Shown: positions 32,386 to 44,727, counted from the stretch's first letter. The stretch: DNA of 64,000 bases from Coptis chinensis (GCA_015680905.1 CM027383.1:39802501-39866500); one strand, 5' to 3'. Numbers and translations: made by a program. Notes: a model not told the origin generated them from the letters alone.

Positions 32386-34361
32386 CTTTTTTGCATCTTT
32401 TTCATACAAGGCATAGAATATGTCAAGCAACCTCTTCTTAGTGAATGATTTGATCTCTCACATCATACCAAAGTCATAGTAAATTAGTGCCCCATCAAGG
32501 TCGATAGCAAGATTTCCAGGATGTGGATCAGCATGAAAGAATCCAGTTCGCAATATCTAAAATAGTACACATGTGAAATGTCAATAAACAAAAATTGCAT
32601 GCCTGGTAAACAAGGTAATCATGAGAAAAAGTAGTTAAGCATTAAAGCTTATGGATGACTTCTTTAGACTATTAATATTCTAAACTGCAATGGTTTTTAT
32701 CTTTCAAGGTTGTTATTATACCATATGCTAACAAACGGCTCAATTTTACTGAAATAAGGAAGTCCAATTTACCTAAATCAAGTAAGCTTCAATAACGCGT
32801 GAAGAAATGAGAGAACGGTTGTATCCCCTTGCATCCCCAAATTGTTAATTTTGATGCCTGTTAGAAGATTTGCCAATAAGGAATACTATTAGCGCCAGCA
32901 AAAAGTTCAAAATCAACACAAACAATGGAAAAACCATTGAAACTTAATTTTTATAATCATGTTGTACATGTGTTGCAACAAGCACACAACAACACTAACA
33001 AACATGTATATAGTTTTGAGAAAGAAACCTGGAACATACTCCAAGGTTAAAACCATTGTGGCAGTATAATCCCAAAAGACCCCCTACAAGAGAAACACCA
33101 GAAAAAGGATGCCTTTTGTGATATTCCCTTTAACAAATTTTCCACTATTGAGTTATTAGATCCAATAAATTGACTACTTACATATCGGTACACGAACCCA
33201 CTTTACATTGCGAAAATCCCGACGGAATCTGTCAGCATTTTTCCCTTCATTTACATAATCAATCTCCTGATACAAAATCCTGAAAAGAAAAAAAAAAGTA
33301 TAATGAAAGTTGTCAATTAAAAAAATTATCAATTACCTAAAAAGTTTGGTTTAGTTTTTTTTTATTTATTTATTTTCATTTCATGATAAATTTAGACTTT
33401 ACTTCAAGCAAGCAAAGGTAGGTTGAGGTAATCTACATGTACAAAGAGATCAAGGTATTATTGCATGCACAAAATAAAAAATTGAGCATCCTAACTCCTA
33501 AGCCAACCAATGTAAATCTTGGTATATTATAGAATCCCATCTAGGCACGAAGGACAGATGTTGTCCATATAACTCCTTAAACCTTTGGTCCACACATAGA
33601 GTGGTCCTTTATTGAGAAAAATGACTTTATAATCACCTTAAAAGCTTTCAGCCACATGGCTGGTAGCACCTGGAAATGGAACCAGACTCCAAGGCAATTA
33701 CCTGATGAAGAGAATGGTTCCATATATTTTACCAAAATGTAGAAGATCCAATACTCAACCAGGACTAACAAATGGAATGATAGATTACAAGTGAAACGGG
33801 GAACGCCCTTGGAAAGACACATAAAAAAAGACATGATTCACTAACTAAAAATCCTTAATGTAAAGTGACATCAGCTCTCAATAATAAAGCTTTATTCCAA
33901 TAATAAACTTTATTCCAATGCAGCACGCCAAACATATAAGTGATCTTGGAGAGCATTTTAGACAACAAATCTCATTCTTGCTCAAGTATGTGATATTGTG
34001 TAGCTACACACTAGTGTTCCTAGCCTTAATTGAGCTTTCACGCTCTTTTCCTTTTGCAAAATATTTAGGTCTTGGTGATGTGCCATGTGAGTGTCCTTGT
34101 TTTTTCAGATGCATAGTTTGTTATCCCTGATTCTTCTTGTAAATTTGGTTTTTTACCAAATGAACTTGCAGGGATCTCCCGTACTTTGTAAAAGTTCCAC
34201 GAAGAACTATTCTCCATGAAAAGGAGAAGTAAAGATACTTGGAGGATGTTAGTTACTAGATACTTACGTAGCACATTCTTCATATATGCCCATCCAGTCC
34301 CTTGTAGGACCACCAAGAGTCTCACTTCTCTGAAAATACTCAGCAATCAGCTTTAGATTCT
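32386..34361 (-). pseudogene. Captured ABC1-like (ADCK/UbiB-type) kinase exons
   Basis: Five consecutive exons of a plant ABC1K-family atypical kinase of the chloroplast type, in order on the minus strand. 34361-34268: 'LIAEYFQRSETLGGPTRDWM'. 33279-33182: 'YQEIDYVNEGKNADRFRRDF'. 33083-33029: 'VFWDYTATMVLTLEYVP'. 32857-32773: 'GIKINN' then 'GYNRSLISSR'. 32556-32386: '[11 protein letters not shown]', 'LIYYDFGMM', 'KRLLDIFYALYEKDAKK'. The last holds the family's metal-binding 'YDFG' motif. A TGA follows 'DFGMM', a TAG ends the 'GYNRS' exon, and frames slip in two exons. N- and C-terminal parts are missing. The family regulates prenyl-lipid metabolism in plastids; this copy is dead. Confidence 0.88.
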
Positions 34362-34658
34362 CTGGAACAATAGAGTATAATTAATTAAGATAATCTAAGA
34401 GAAGACTGGTAATAATATTAACAATAAGGAATGAGGGAGAGCACACACTCAACTCAAAAGGCACCAAGGTTCATGTTTATATAAATAACTAACATCAATC
34501 CATTCACAAAAAAATGCTGAATCGAAAAATCTAATTAACCATCCATTTTCACCACTGTTTAGTAAAATATGGATAGAACAAATCTGGGTGTGTGGGGAAT
34601 ATGGACCTGTTTATTAAAAATAAAAATAGGAGGATATTGTGGGAGGGGGAACATAAGA

Positions 34659-34907
34659 CTAATACCTTGATTGGTTATTCATGTTAGTACTTCCAGTAGC
34701 ACGAGATAAAGAGCCCCTAGATAGATATGCAGCCATCTCCTCCTTTGTTCTAACTTCTATTTCTCTTATTTGTATTGGATTTCTGACAGATGCAGCTGCC
34801 TTTGTTGCAAAGACTTCAAGCAAATCAAATACTTCTTCTTTAAAAATCTTTAGCACAAAAACGAATAAAAACACAAATTCAGCCACGAAAAACACAGTCA
34901 ACAACAC
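34659..34907 (-). other. Unassigned open frame in the CACTA element, possible captured exon
   Basis: An 82-codon frame with a hydrophobic start ('LLTVFFVAEFVFLFVFVLKI') followed by a charged segment ('NPIQIREIEVRTKEEMAAYL'). The 3' end reads CAAG then GTATTAGT, a plausible splice donor. It lies upstream of the ABC1K exons in the same orientation, so it could be a third captured fragment. I do not recognise the protein family. Confidence 0.35.
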
Positions 34908-36072
34908 AGCTTCAAAAGTTGTATTTCAAATGTCAAACCAGCTCGGCCTCCTGTCCATCCTCCTCTTTCATGCCACTACCACTAATACCATTACCACCAC
35001 CCCCACTACAGGGGTTCGCCTTAGTATCATCCACTAAAATCTACAATCACTAAAATCTAAAATCTACAAATGGTTTTCGCCTTAGTATCATCTGAAAACA
35101 TGATCTACAGATGAGACCCAATGATGGACCTCGAATGAAAACATGCAAAACAAAGACGTAAGACACACACGGCCATGGCAAGTCAACTATTTTGGAAACA
35201 CTGGTAATGCTGGCTATGAAGGAGAAACAAAATATACTGGTTGATGATTAAATCACTGATGTCATAATTAATTTCACTTCAAACAGCAACACATGCCTAA
35301 GATAAGTTTTAATCATATTTTTGGAATTTAATCAAAGACTTGAAAACAGCTGAAATTACAGAGGAAGGACCACAAGTAAATATTATATATAAAAGAGTGC
35401 ATCATGTACAGATTTCAAATGGAGAAGGTTAGAACAAATAATAATATCGTCAGTACCTGGTCCCTAAAAAAAATCAATCAACAAAAACACAAAAGAAGGA
35501 TTGAGCAATCAGGACCATGCTACTCTCATTAAAATGACAGCTCAACACTAACTGGAATCCAAAGCCGGCAAACTTAACAAAAAATAATTTGTTCAGCAAA
35601 TTGTTTTGCAACTTAGATTTCTATGAAAGAAAATTCCCAAAATGCAATCACAAAACTACACATCAACTTTTACAAGATCGATTTGTAGAAAAACAGTCCA
35701 TGAATCAAACACTTAAAAACCTTATTTTCATAAAAAAAAAAAAAAAAAAAAGAGTAGCATCTTCAATTATCAGCTTAAAACCCAACATCTACATATAAAT
35801 CAATAAAATAAACAAAAACCCAATCAACTTAAAAATACTAACTTTAATCTAACAATAGGGAGTAAAAAAGATAGGTTACCTGATAAAGATGACAGAGATT
35901 GAGGGGAAGTGATGAGTTAGTTAGGTGCTGATCCAAATCGAAGTAGTATCAACCCAACTAAGCAGTGAAAACGAAAAACAATTAATTGAGAGAGATGAAA
36001 AATAATTAATTAATTCAGAGAAATAAAAAAAAACAATTAATTGGGAGATGAGTGAAGTACGACTTACCCCTA

Positions 36073-36170
36073 GTTTTATTGAGTGGTAGTAGCGAGAGAA
36101 GAGAAGGGAGTGGAAGAGAGAGGGTAGCAACAGTGAGCGGTAGTAGTGAGAGAAGAGGAGGGAGTGGAGA
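36073..36170. repeat. Imperfect tandem duplication in the CACTA right part
   Basis: A purine-rich unit of about 55-60 bp containing 'GGTAGTAG(C/T)GAGAGAAGAG' occurs twice in tandem. No coding significance is seen. Confidence 0.6.
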
Positions 36171-36349
36171 GGAGAGAAAGAGATCGATGTTATGTTTTAT
36201 GTTTCGATGAAATAATGAGCGCGATTTTATTTCGTTTCTCTCTTTCACCAAAATTTCAAGTTTCTAATGCTTAACCTACGGTTTGCTCTAATTTGAAAGC
36301 GTTAGAAATTAATTCTTAAAATTCCTCCGAATTAAAGCAACACTTATCA

Positions 36350-36450
36350 ACATTCGCAACGGTTATATAGCGTAGGCAACTTGCCAACGCTAAAAAAGTG
36401 TTGCAAAGCAAAAAAGGTGCGTGTTGCAAATAGCCTGTTATGGTGTAGTA
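36350..36450. repeat. CACTA right subterminal repeats and terminus
   Basis: Contains GCAACACTT, CGCAACGG, CCAACGC, GTGTTGCAAA and the terminal inverted repeat, matching the left subterminal array and confirming the right end. Confidence 0.85.
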
Positions 36451-36453
36451 GTA

Positions 36454-37679
36454 ACTGGAACTAGGTCTCTTTGGTTGTTGATAGGTGAGTTTTGGTAGTT
36501 CTGGTTAAAATGGGATGAAACCAATGTTTTATTCTGATTGTTATAGGTACCTTGTCTTTATCTGAATGCCTTTGGTTGTTTATTGAAACCTCGAGGTGGT
36601 TGGGTTTGTGGAATATTAGTACATGCGAAGTTTGGATGTTGTCTCAATGGTGCATTTGGTGCATTGAAAGCACATACTTCTTCTGGTTAAAGTGATGATA
36701 GGTTTGTGATCAAGGGACAAGTGGCATCTATATGATTTAAGCTTAAATATAAATTGCATGGTGAGGTATTTAGGTTTATGACAGGATGAGGAGTTTGGTC
36801 TTTTTGTTTGGTTGTGAGGGCATCTATCTTTCTTGTGAGGGCTTCAATTAATGTTTTGATTTCTGGATCAGATTTCACCTCAAAAATACATGTATTGGGT
36901 TGGGTTGTTCTAGAATTGTTTATATCTCCCCAATGGGTAATCTTTTCAGCTTGGTTTTCAAGAAAGGTTAAAGCTTCGGTTGCACCTCTATCCAAAAAAT
37001 TACCATTACTCATGATGTCAAGGGTTACTTTGTGTTCTTGGAGAAGACCTTTGAAGAAACATTGGACAATAGTGGATTTTTCTAGTTTATGGTGAGGACA
37101 TAAATGGAGTAGGTCGGAGACTCTATCCCATGCTTCAAAAAATGTCTCACTCGAACTCTGTCTGAAGAACTGCATCTTACTTCTTATCTCTTCTATTTTC
37201 TTCGGCGGAAAGTACTTCTTCATGAAGGAGAACACGACATTTTCCCATGTATCGAAAGAATCGGGCTTCTAAGAAAGAAGCCAAGTGTAACTCTTACCAG
37301 CTAAAATGAAAGGAAACACTCGTAGCTTCACTTGATCATCGGTGACTCCCGGATGGTGGAAGGTATTATACACTTCATGTATCCGGCATAGATGTTCGTA
37401 CGGTAGCTCGTGTTCAAACTCATGAAAGATAGGTAGAAGATTAAACACGTTTGGTAGAATGCAAAAATCGCTCATGAGTGGTGTGAGTCATATACAAGAT
37501 GGAGGTCTATCTTGCAACGGTGTGTATAAGTTGGAGAGAGGCTCTTCAGCTTGCACCACTTCATTGGCCATCTTACTAGGTGGAGGACGAGAAATTGGAA
37601 ATTGTCTCAGATGACGTGCTCTCCTACGTGAGTAAGTTTTATTCTCGCTAAACCTTGTAGTGCCTGGACATAGTATCAT
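36454..37679 (-). pseudogene. Athila-like gag, 5' part (divergent lineage)
   Basis: Minus-strand gag beginning at about 37679 ('SRRRARHLRQFPISRPPPSK'). A stop follows 'PPSCI', then 'FNLLPIFHEFEHELPYEHL', 'WENVVFSFMKKYFPP', 'FEAWDRVSDLLHLCPHH' and 'LENQAEKITHWGDINN' (36687-37235 is one open frame). The knuckle reads 'CNLYLSLNHIDATC', with Tyr in place of the second Cys. The protein differs clearly from the gag copies at 22719 and 49673, so it is another Athila lineage. It ends at the CACTA insertion and resumes at 28971. Confidence 0.9.
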
Positions 37680-38544
37680 GCACTTTTAGCAAGAAAATAA
37701 AACTATCCTAAAATGCGCAAACGATGCAAGGTATGATCAAGCAATCGAAATTCGTTTTTTGCAAGTTGGAGTTTTGAAAAACTTTGCTGGTCTATAAATT
37801 ACTATGCCCTGTTCGGAGGAACAACTGGGTGCGAGACTAGGATGGCTTTACTACATGGCTCAGAAGAGTAAGCAATCACTTCACCAAGTGGTATGCTAGA
37901 AAGAATCTTACTCACGATGAATATGGGGGAGGGCAGTGAGGAAGGTAGTTGGTCCACCGGAATCTGGTAACTGATTACTCTAAATCCTTTTGGCTATATT
38001 TTTATCCTTTTCTGGAGGAGCGTGACTACTTGAGGCTCTAGTTGATTGATTTTAATTTATTTGTTTGGTCTAGGGCTTCAAGAATCAAACAACGTCCGAT
38101 TTATCTACATTGGGTAATGACTTCCCAATGGTTGTTATATGGCTTGGATTTAGCCTTATGTGTGAATTAAAATTGCAGTGCAAAAATTAAATTTCAAACA
38201 ATCACATAAGCATGCTTGAACACACAAGGTATCCTCTTACATGGGTTTCGAAGAGGTTTAGAATTCACCTTTCAAGCCGTGCTTACACGTTGCTTGAGGA
38301 GAAGATGATGTTGGTTGGCACGTGATCTGAGAATCAAGCGCAACAGTTCAAGCGTTCCCTGTTTTATGTTCCAAAAAAGGTCCACTAAAAAAGCCCACAA
38401 TCTAGGTTTTTAATAATTAAACAACTTTGGCTTCAAGGGCCCAAAACATAAAAGTAAACTAACACTAAAACTAATCTAATAGATTAAATAGTTTAGATAG
38501 ATTAACTAGAGCTAAACGTAGTTAGAGTGTTGATTACCAAGTTG
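37680..38544 (-). other. Probable leader/LTR-derived sequence upstream of gag
   Basis: No gene. The position upstream of the minus-strand gag suggests 5' leader, but no TGGCGCC primer-binding site or LTR end could be found. It does not visibly match the other leaders. Confidence 0.35.
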
Positions 38545-39048
38545 ATTCAAAGTGCGCGAACATATGATTCACGACTCGCCTCGCACACTTGAACTTCCCA
38601 AGGCAATGAAAACTTTAATCTCTTGGTAAACTTAGAACTTCAACAAAATGTTCACTCATGTTCATCCACATAATCAATCAAAAACTAATTTTTTCTATTT
38701 GTTTCCGGTTTTTTTTCTTTATCTCTATCTATCACAAACAAGGTCCACTGATTTATGCTACCCTATTACAAAATCCGGGGTTCCAGATCAACCAAACATT
38801 ACAAAACAACTGAAGTATGAAAAAACTGGGGAACTGGTGTGCTGAGGTGGTTGGGCAGTCGCAAGCGCGGTCGCCCGTCTGATTCCGATGAAGTTTGACC
38901 GGCTTCCATTAGCAACTTCAGCTCCTTTCCGTCTGTTGAATGTCGAACCTAGATTTGCAATAAAGTAAGTCAGTAATTGAAAATCACGAAATAAATCAAC
39001 AAAAATTAAAAAACAATAAGTGAAAATGTGAGAGTGATGCTTCCTGAT
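38545..39048 (+). mobile_element. LTR-derived fragment, inverted relative to 39953-41130
   Basis: By eye this is the reverse complement of 40869-41130 plus 39953-40187, for example 'CACACTTGAACTTCC(C/T)AAGG' and 'GGTGTGCTGAGGTGGTTGGG'. It lacks the hAT MITE present in the other copy, so that insertion came after, or outside, the duplication. It ends at GATGCTTCC, directly against an LTR start at 39051. Confidence 0.6.
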
Positions 39049-39050
39049 CA

Positions 39051-39885
39051 GCTCCCAAATGTGCATTTTATTACCCTTACATTACTGCATTACAACCTTT
39101 ATTACATATAACGAAAAGACAACTCATAGCTTTTATTACCTTTTTTAGGTTAAAGAAAATTCAGACCACTTATCATGAAAGCTGCGTATTAGCACAAAAA
39201 GGAGCATTAATTAAGCTTATTATGAAGATCTGAAGCTGCCATGAAAAAGTGCTGAAAAAGTCAAAGTCAAAGGTCAAAGGTCAAGGACTCATAACCAAGA
39301 AGCTGAAAGTTAAGTTCTCAACTCTGAATACCAAAGATGGATGTCCTTAACTCAAAAGATGGCTTTCTCCAAAACCTATCTTGATGAAGAAGAAACCAAA
39401 AAGCAAAAGGAAAAGCAAAAACATAAAGTGAAATGTGAGGTGTCTCATTTATAATAGAGAAGGACAAATCAGTAAAAGGCATAAAGTATGGGTATATAAT
39501 CTAAAATTTAGGAAAATAGAAGGTATCCATTACATTTAGAATCCAAACCATTTGGTTTGTAGGATTTATTTTCTTGTCTAGTTTTTCATTTAAGTCATTT
39601 ACTTTCTTGTTTTTCAATTCAATCTTGTTATTGTTTTTACATTTTCAATCAATCAATCAATCTACTTTTTGTTGTTCTTCATTGCAATATTTCATTTCAA
39701 TCATTTCTTTCAATATTTTATCATTCAATCATTTACAACTTTACTTCAATGTTTTTCATAGATTAGAAACCAACTTGTCCTAAACTAAGAACTCCACTTT
39801 CCTTTCTTCAACTCCCATCATTCAAGCCCAAACAATCTATGGTGAACCTCACTTCATACTCTTTTGAAGACCATATTACCACTAG
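39051..39885 (+). mobile_element. LTR 5' part (TGATCAGCTC family)
   Basis: Starts TGATCAGCTCCCAAATGTGC and matches the reverse complement of 41140-41991 closely by eye ('AAAGACAACTCATAGCTTTT', 'ACCATTTGGTTTGTAGGATT'). It breaks off near 39885. Confidence 0.7.
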
Positions 39886-39952
39886 AAAAACACCAAATGG
39901 CATCTCCATCATGGATTGAAGGAGCAAGAATGCTTGGTTGAGCATCTAAGAA

Positions 39953-41991
39953 GGGAAGCATCCTTCTCATCTTTTCACTTCTTGCTTTTTCATTTTCGTT
40001 GTTTTATTTCATTATTTTTCTCTACTGACTTGCTTTTTCGAAATACCAGGTTCAACAATCAAAAGATGGAGAGAAGTTGAAGTTCTTGCCAGAAGATGAC
40101 TCAACTTGGCCGGAGCCAGCAGGAGACCGCGTGCGCATCTGTGATAGGCTTTGTGTGCGACCGCCCAACCACCTCAGCACACCGGAGTAGGGCTGGCAAT
40201 GGGTTGGATCGGTCCAGATATAGGCAAATCCAAAACCGATCCGTTTTTCAACAATACAGACCCAGAACTGGACCTGACCCGAACGGATATTTGAGTTAGA
40301 GAACTAGAACCGAACCAAAAACTTTTTTTTTGATTCCGGCATCCGTTCCGAACCAATAAGCTCAATTTCAACCCGGTGAACCGAGTTTTTAATAATTGGA
40401 TCCTAATTTTCGTTATATAAATATTAAATAATTTTTTTTTGCAAAACACAAAAACAAGGTACACAAATCAAAAAGGCATAATGAATGATTTGAAATCCAA
40501 ATTTGTAAAAGAGGATTTTTCTTTAGATAGAAACCATCTTTTTATTATGTAAAAAAATATCGTAATATTACATATATATTTTGCATATCTTATTTTAGAA
40601 CTTTAAATATTTCAATGTTGTATAAGGTAATAGAAATATATGGTGGAGGAAAATTAGGAAGAATAAGACTAATAATTTTAATTGGATTAGTCCCATAACG
40701 GTTTGGTACATACTTAATCCAGAACCAATCCAATAAGAGTCCGGTTCTGATTTTCAAGACCCAGAACCGGTCTAATATGATACCTATCTGTCCCAGACCC
40801 GCTTTTATTGGTTCGGACCGGATTGGGTATCGGTTCTTACCCGACCCATTGCCAGCCCTACACCGGAGTCCAGTTTTTTCCAAATCCAGATGTTTTTCGA
40901 TGATTAGTTTATCTAAGAGCCTAGATTTTGTAATAAAATAGGATAAACCAGTGGAACTTGTTTGTAATAGTTATATATGAATAAAAAGAAAAACGAAAAA
41001 AATAGAAATATGAGTTTTAATGGATTGTATGGATGAACACTTGGTTTAAGTTCTAAACTTACCAAGAGATTAAATTTTCATTGCCTTAGGAAGTTCAAGT
41101 GTGTGAGGCAAGTTTTATGAATCATAGCTCACTGAAGTTTTGTAGTTTGTGTGGGAGTCCTTCAAAAGAGTATGAAAGTGAGGTTCATCCTAGATTGTTT
41201 AGAGTTTAAGTGATGGGAGTTGAAGGAAGAAGGTAAACTCTAGTATAGAACTTGTTTAGCTTAGTTTGTGAATGAAAAACATTGAAAACCAAGTTGTTGA
41301 AGATTGAAATAACACAAAACATTGGAAGGAATTGATTGAAATGAAATATTGAAACAAATAGCAACAAAATAAGAGTGATTGATTGACTGAAATAAGCAAA
41401 ACAACAAACATGAAATAAAAACAATGAAGAACAATAAAGTAAATGAGTTGAAAAATAAAAGACTAGCTAGAAATTAAATCCTACAAACCAAATGGTTTGG
41501 ACCCTAACACAATGGATGTCTTCTCTCTCCCTTGCTTTTAGTTTATATACCCCTATTTTTGCTTTTTACTAATTTGCCCTTCTCTATTGATCTTGAGACA
41601 CCTCGCACTTCACTTTTGCTTTTTGATTTCTTCTTCACCAAGATAGATTTTGGAGAATGCCAAATTTTAAGTTAAGGACATCCTTCTTTGGTCTTTGGAG
41701 TTAAGGATTTGACTTTCAGCTCCTTGGTTATGAGTCATTGACCTTTGACCTTTGACTTTAACAGTTGACTTTTAATTTTTTGACACTTTTTTCTAGCAGT
41801 TTCTGGTCTTCATAATAAGCATGATTAAGGCTTATTTTGGTACTAAGATATAACTTTTATGATAAGTGGTCTAAATATCTCTATAACCTGAAAAGGGTAA
41901 TAAAAGCTATGAGTTGTCTTTTCGTTAAGCGTAAGAAAGGTTGTAATGCATTAATATAAGAGTAATAAAACGCACATTTGAGAGCTGATCA
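39953..41991 (-). mobile_element. Minus-strand LTR with nested hAT MITE
   Basis: On the minus strand it starts TGATCAGCTCTCAAATGTGC at 41991, right after a polypurine tract. Subtracting the MITE at 40188-40860 leaves about 1.36 kb, the normal LTR size here. The 3' end is approximate. It is distantly related to the LTR at 10042-11443. Confidence 0.65.
40188..40860. mobile_element. hAT MITE copy 1, 673 bp
   Basis: Termini TAGGGCTGGCAATGGGT and ACCCATTGCCAGCCCTA are perfect inverted repeats, flanked by the 8-bp duplication CACCGGAG (40180-40187 and 40861-40868). It is almost identical to the copy at 44052-44727. No transposase coding. The 8-bp duplication and TAGGG ends mark it as hAT. Confidence 0.93.
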
Positions 41992-42003
41992 CCACCCCCA
42001 AAT
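41992..42003 (-). promoter_or_regulatory. Polypurine tract of the minus-strand LTR
   Basis: The minus strand reads TTTGGGGGTGG immediately before TGATCAG, preceded by 'TTGCTTGAGGACAAGCAA', the same PPT neighbourhood as at 10010-10041 and 58975-59013. Confidence 0.75.
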
Positions 42004-42210
42004 AGCATCTTGCTTGTCCTCAAGCAAGGATGAGAGAAAAAAAAAACTAAGATCACAAATGTATGATTTATTATTAACGTTTAAAGATAGATGCATATTG
42101 TTAGGGATCGATGCTTTAATCCGTTTTAGGTTTGTCTATGAACCCAAAATAGGTTAGAGACAGCATGATACAGTTGATATATATCACTTTTTGGTATAAA
42201 GATATGAAAT

Positions 42211-43245
42211 CTTTATTTCGTTCAGAGTAGACTCAAGTCCTTACTCACGTCTTCTTGCATTTAGTTGAGTAAGGATTCGAACCAACCTAAATTCTATGAC
42301 CACTTACATCTTTCTTATACTCTAAGTAGGGAAACTAGTGAGTAAGATTTATTTGGATTACTAGCTAAGTTTAGTTTTGTTATTTAAATCCTAACGGACG
42401 CTTAAACATGCAAAATACAACAAATGACAATAAAAATCGAAGATTTTCCTAAGATATTCAAAGAGAAAGAAAAGGTGGAAGATCATTCCACTCATGCGAG
42501 GTCTTATAAACTTCTCTTAAAGTCGGATTACTACCTTCTCTAAGCTGTTTAGGGTTCATTATCAAACCCGAACCAGCTTAATCGTCGATCCCTAGTGAAA
42601 TGGACTCATCTCTAAATCTATTTCCCTAGCATAAGAAATTGAACTGGGGTTTCATCTCTGAAATCCCATCTCAACTCCTGGACTCATACAACATAATCCT
42701 GTTAACTATGAAAATAAGAGATTAGATATAACTCGCGCGCGCGGCTAGCCCAGGCATAAAAAGGGAGGCACACGCGAGTCCTTCTAAATTTCCAGGTTTC
42801 AAGTTTGGCTGGACACTACCATTTTGGGGTAGTGTGCTATATGTGCCTTTAAGTCTAGGTAGTGAATCCTATTTCTAAGAAATTTTAACGAATCCTCTCA
42901 TGAGCTTCATTAATCTTCCACCTTGGAGGATTTCAGCTCATGATCCTTGGATTGATTTCAAGTTACAAGATAGAAAGTAACAAGAGATAGAAAGAAACAA
43001 AATAATGTAAAACAAACTGATTACCTAAGTAAAAAAAGAAATTGTATTAGAAACTAGAAAGTGTTTCCACCATTAACAATGTTTCAAGTTTTTTCTCTAA
43101 AAAAACTAAAACTCCCTTCAAAAGATAAAGACTTGGAATTTAAATGGAACAAGAGTCAAGGCAATCAATATAGTGCATCCCCCCTTGTTTTGTTTTCTTC
43201 TCCATTTGAGAGAAATCTCATTTTTTCCCACGTGAAACACCAAAC
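42211..43245 (-). mobile_element. LTR fragment related to the LTR at 10042
   Basis: The minus-strand sequence matches about 10565-11440: 'GGTTGGTTCGAATCCTTA', 'AAGGATCATGAGCT', 'TCTCAAATGGAGAAGAAAAC'. Its 5' third is missing; it stops at 43245, where plus-strand 3'-internal sequence begins. The head-to-head join shows a rearrangement. Confidence 0.7.
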
Positions 43246-43933
43246 CACAGTTTTCTATGTGACTGTATTTCGGGGCAGTTTGAGGCTATACCATATGTAT
43301 TAAGGGTAATATTATTATTAGACCATTGCACATTGGTCAGGGATGGTACCGTCCTGAACCTTAGGCCCCCAAAACATAAAGGTTAAGCCACAATCTAGCC
43401 GGATTGGGTTCGCCCCAGAGCCGACATGAAAGTTGCCTGATTTAGCTGTTTGTGGTGTTTTTTTTTTCTGGACTACCGGTGTTGTTGACACTTTCCTCTC
43501 GACTTGTACATTTGTATATAAATCTTGTAAATAAATAAAAACTTCTTAAAAAAAAATGGGGGTTGCGTTATGTTTTACAAGATTCAACCCCCCAAAAAAA
43601 AATAAAAATGTTTGAATGTGCCTCTGCCATATTCTATTGGATGACATTTTTAATGCCGATCGTTTTGACATCTCATTCATTCAATTTGGAGTAAAGACGA
43701 ATCAAAATTCCGCATTTTGAAATTTCGGGACATTTCGGAACATAAAGGGAATTTCCGAAATTCATTTCGGCTTGGGCCAAAAATTAGAACCCGACCCAAA
43801 TGACGTTTACGATCTGATACCCAACGGTCAGATTTTCCATTATAAAATCCACCTCTCCTCATCCACTTTCACTCATCCCATTCTCTCACTCTCCACAACT
43901 TAATCTTCACATATTATCTTTTCATTCAAAACA

Positions 43934-44051
43934 ATGAATCCAATCGAACAATTGGAAAAGGGGGTCCAAAGGAGCAACGTGAATGGGCTGTCAAAGTATT
44001 CGTGATAACAATGTTTATCATTGTTCTACTGTCGCATTTATTAGTCACATT
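43934..44051 (+). pseudogene. Second copy of the 39-aa membrane micro-ORF, frameshifted
   Basis: The ATG at 43934 begins 'MNPIEQLEKG'. Compared with 5199 there is an 11-bp insertion after 'GAAAAG' that breaks the frame. Beyond it the DNA still encodes the equivalent hydrophobic segment ('VFVITMFIIVLLS') in another frame. The hAT MITE interrupts the sequence right after. Confidence 0.55.
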
Positions 44052-44727
44052 TAGGGCTGGCAATGGGTTGGATCGATCCAGATATAGGCAAATCCAAAAT
44101 CGATCCGCTTTTCAACAATACAGACCCAGAACCGGACTCGACCCGAATGGATATTTGAGTTAGAGAACTAGAACCGAACCGAAAACTTTTTTTTTATTCC
44201 GGATCCGATCCGTTCCGAACCAATAATCTCAATTTCAACCCGGTGAACCGAGTTTTTAATAATTGGATCCTAATTTTCATTATATAAATATTAAATAATT
44301 TTTTTTTGCTAAACACAAAAACAAAGTACACAAATCAAAAAGGCATAATGAATGATTTGAAATCCAAATTTGTAAAAGAGGATTTTTCTTTAGATAGAAA
44401 CCATCTTTTTATTATGTAAAAAAATATCGTAATATTACATATATATTTTGCATATCTTATTTTAGAACTTTAAATATTTCAATGTTGTATAAGGTAATAG
44501 AAATATATGGTGGAGGAAAATTAGGAAGAATAAGACTAATAATTTTAATTGGATTAGGCCAATAACGGTTCGGTACATACTTAATCCAGAACCAATCCAA
44601 TAAGAGTCTAGTTCTGATTTTCAAGACCCAGAACCGGTCCAATATGATAATTATCTGTCCGAGACCCGCTTTTATTGGTTCGGACCGGATCGGGTATTGG
44701 TTCTTACCCGACCCATTGCCAGCCCTA
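44052..44727. mobile_element. hAT MITE copy 2, 676 bp
   Basis: Same TAGGGCTGGCAATGGGT ends and near-identical interior as 40188-40860, flanked by the 8-bp duplication GTCACATT (44044-44051 and 44728-44735). Low divergence between the two copies suggests fairly recent activity of this family. Confidence 0.93.

Larger units (their letters stand above)
28972..36450. mobile_element. CACTA (En/Spm-type) transposon carrying host exons (Pack-CACTA)
   Basis: The left end CACTACACCATAACAGGC and the right end (reverse strand) TACTACACCATAACAGGC continue identically for about 28 bp. Only the first base differs. GTA duplications flank it (28969-28971 and 36451-36453), and the Athila gag frame resumes across the insertion. 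CACTA termini with a 3-bp duplication are diagnostic. The subterminal regions are packed with TTGCAACG/CGTTGCAA motifs. No transposase was found. The interior instead holds intron-containing fragments of a Rab1-like gene and an ABC1-like kinase gene, both on the minus strand, and a Tourist-like MITE. It is 7479 bp and non-autonomous. Confidence 0.92.
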
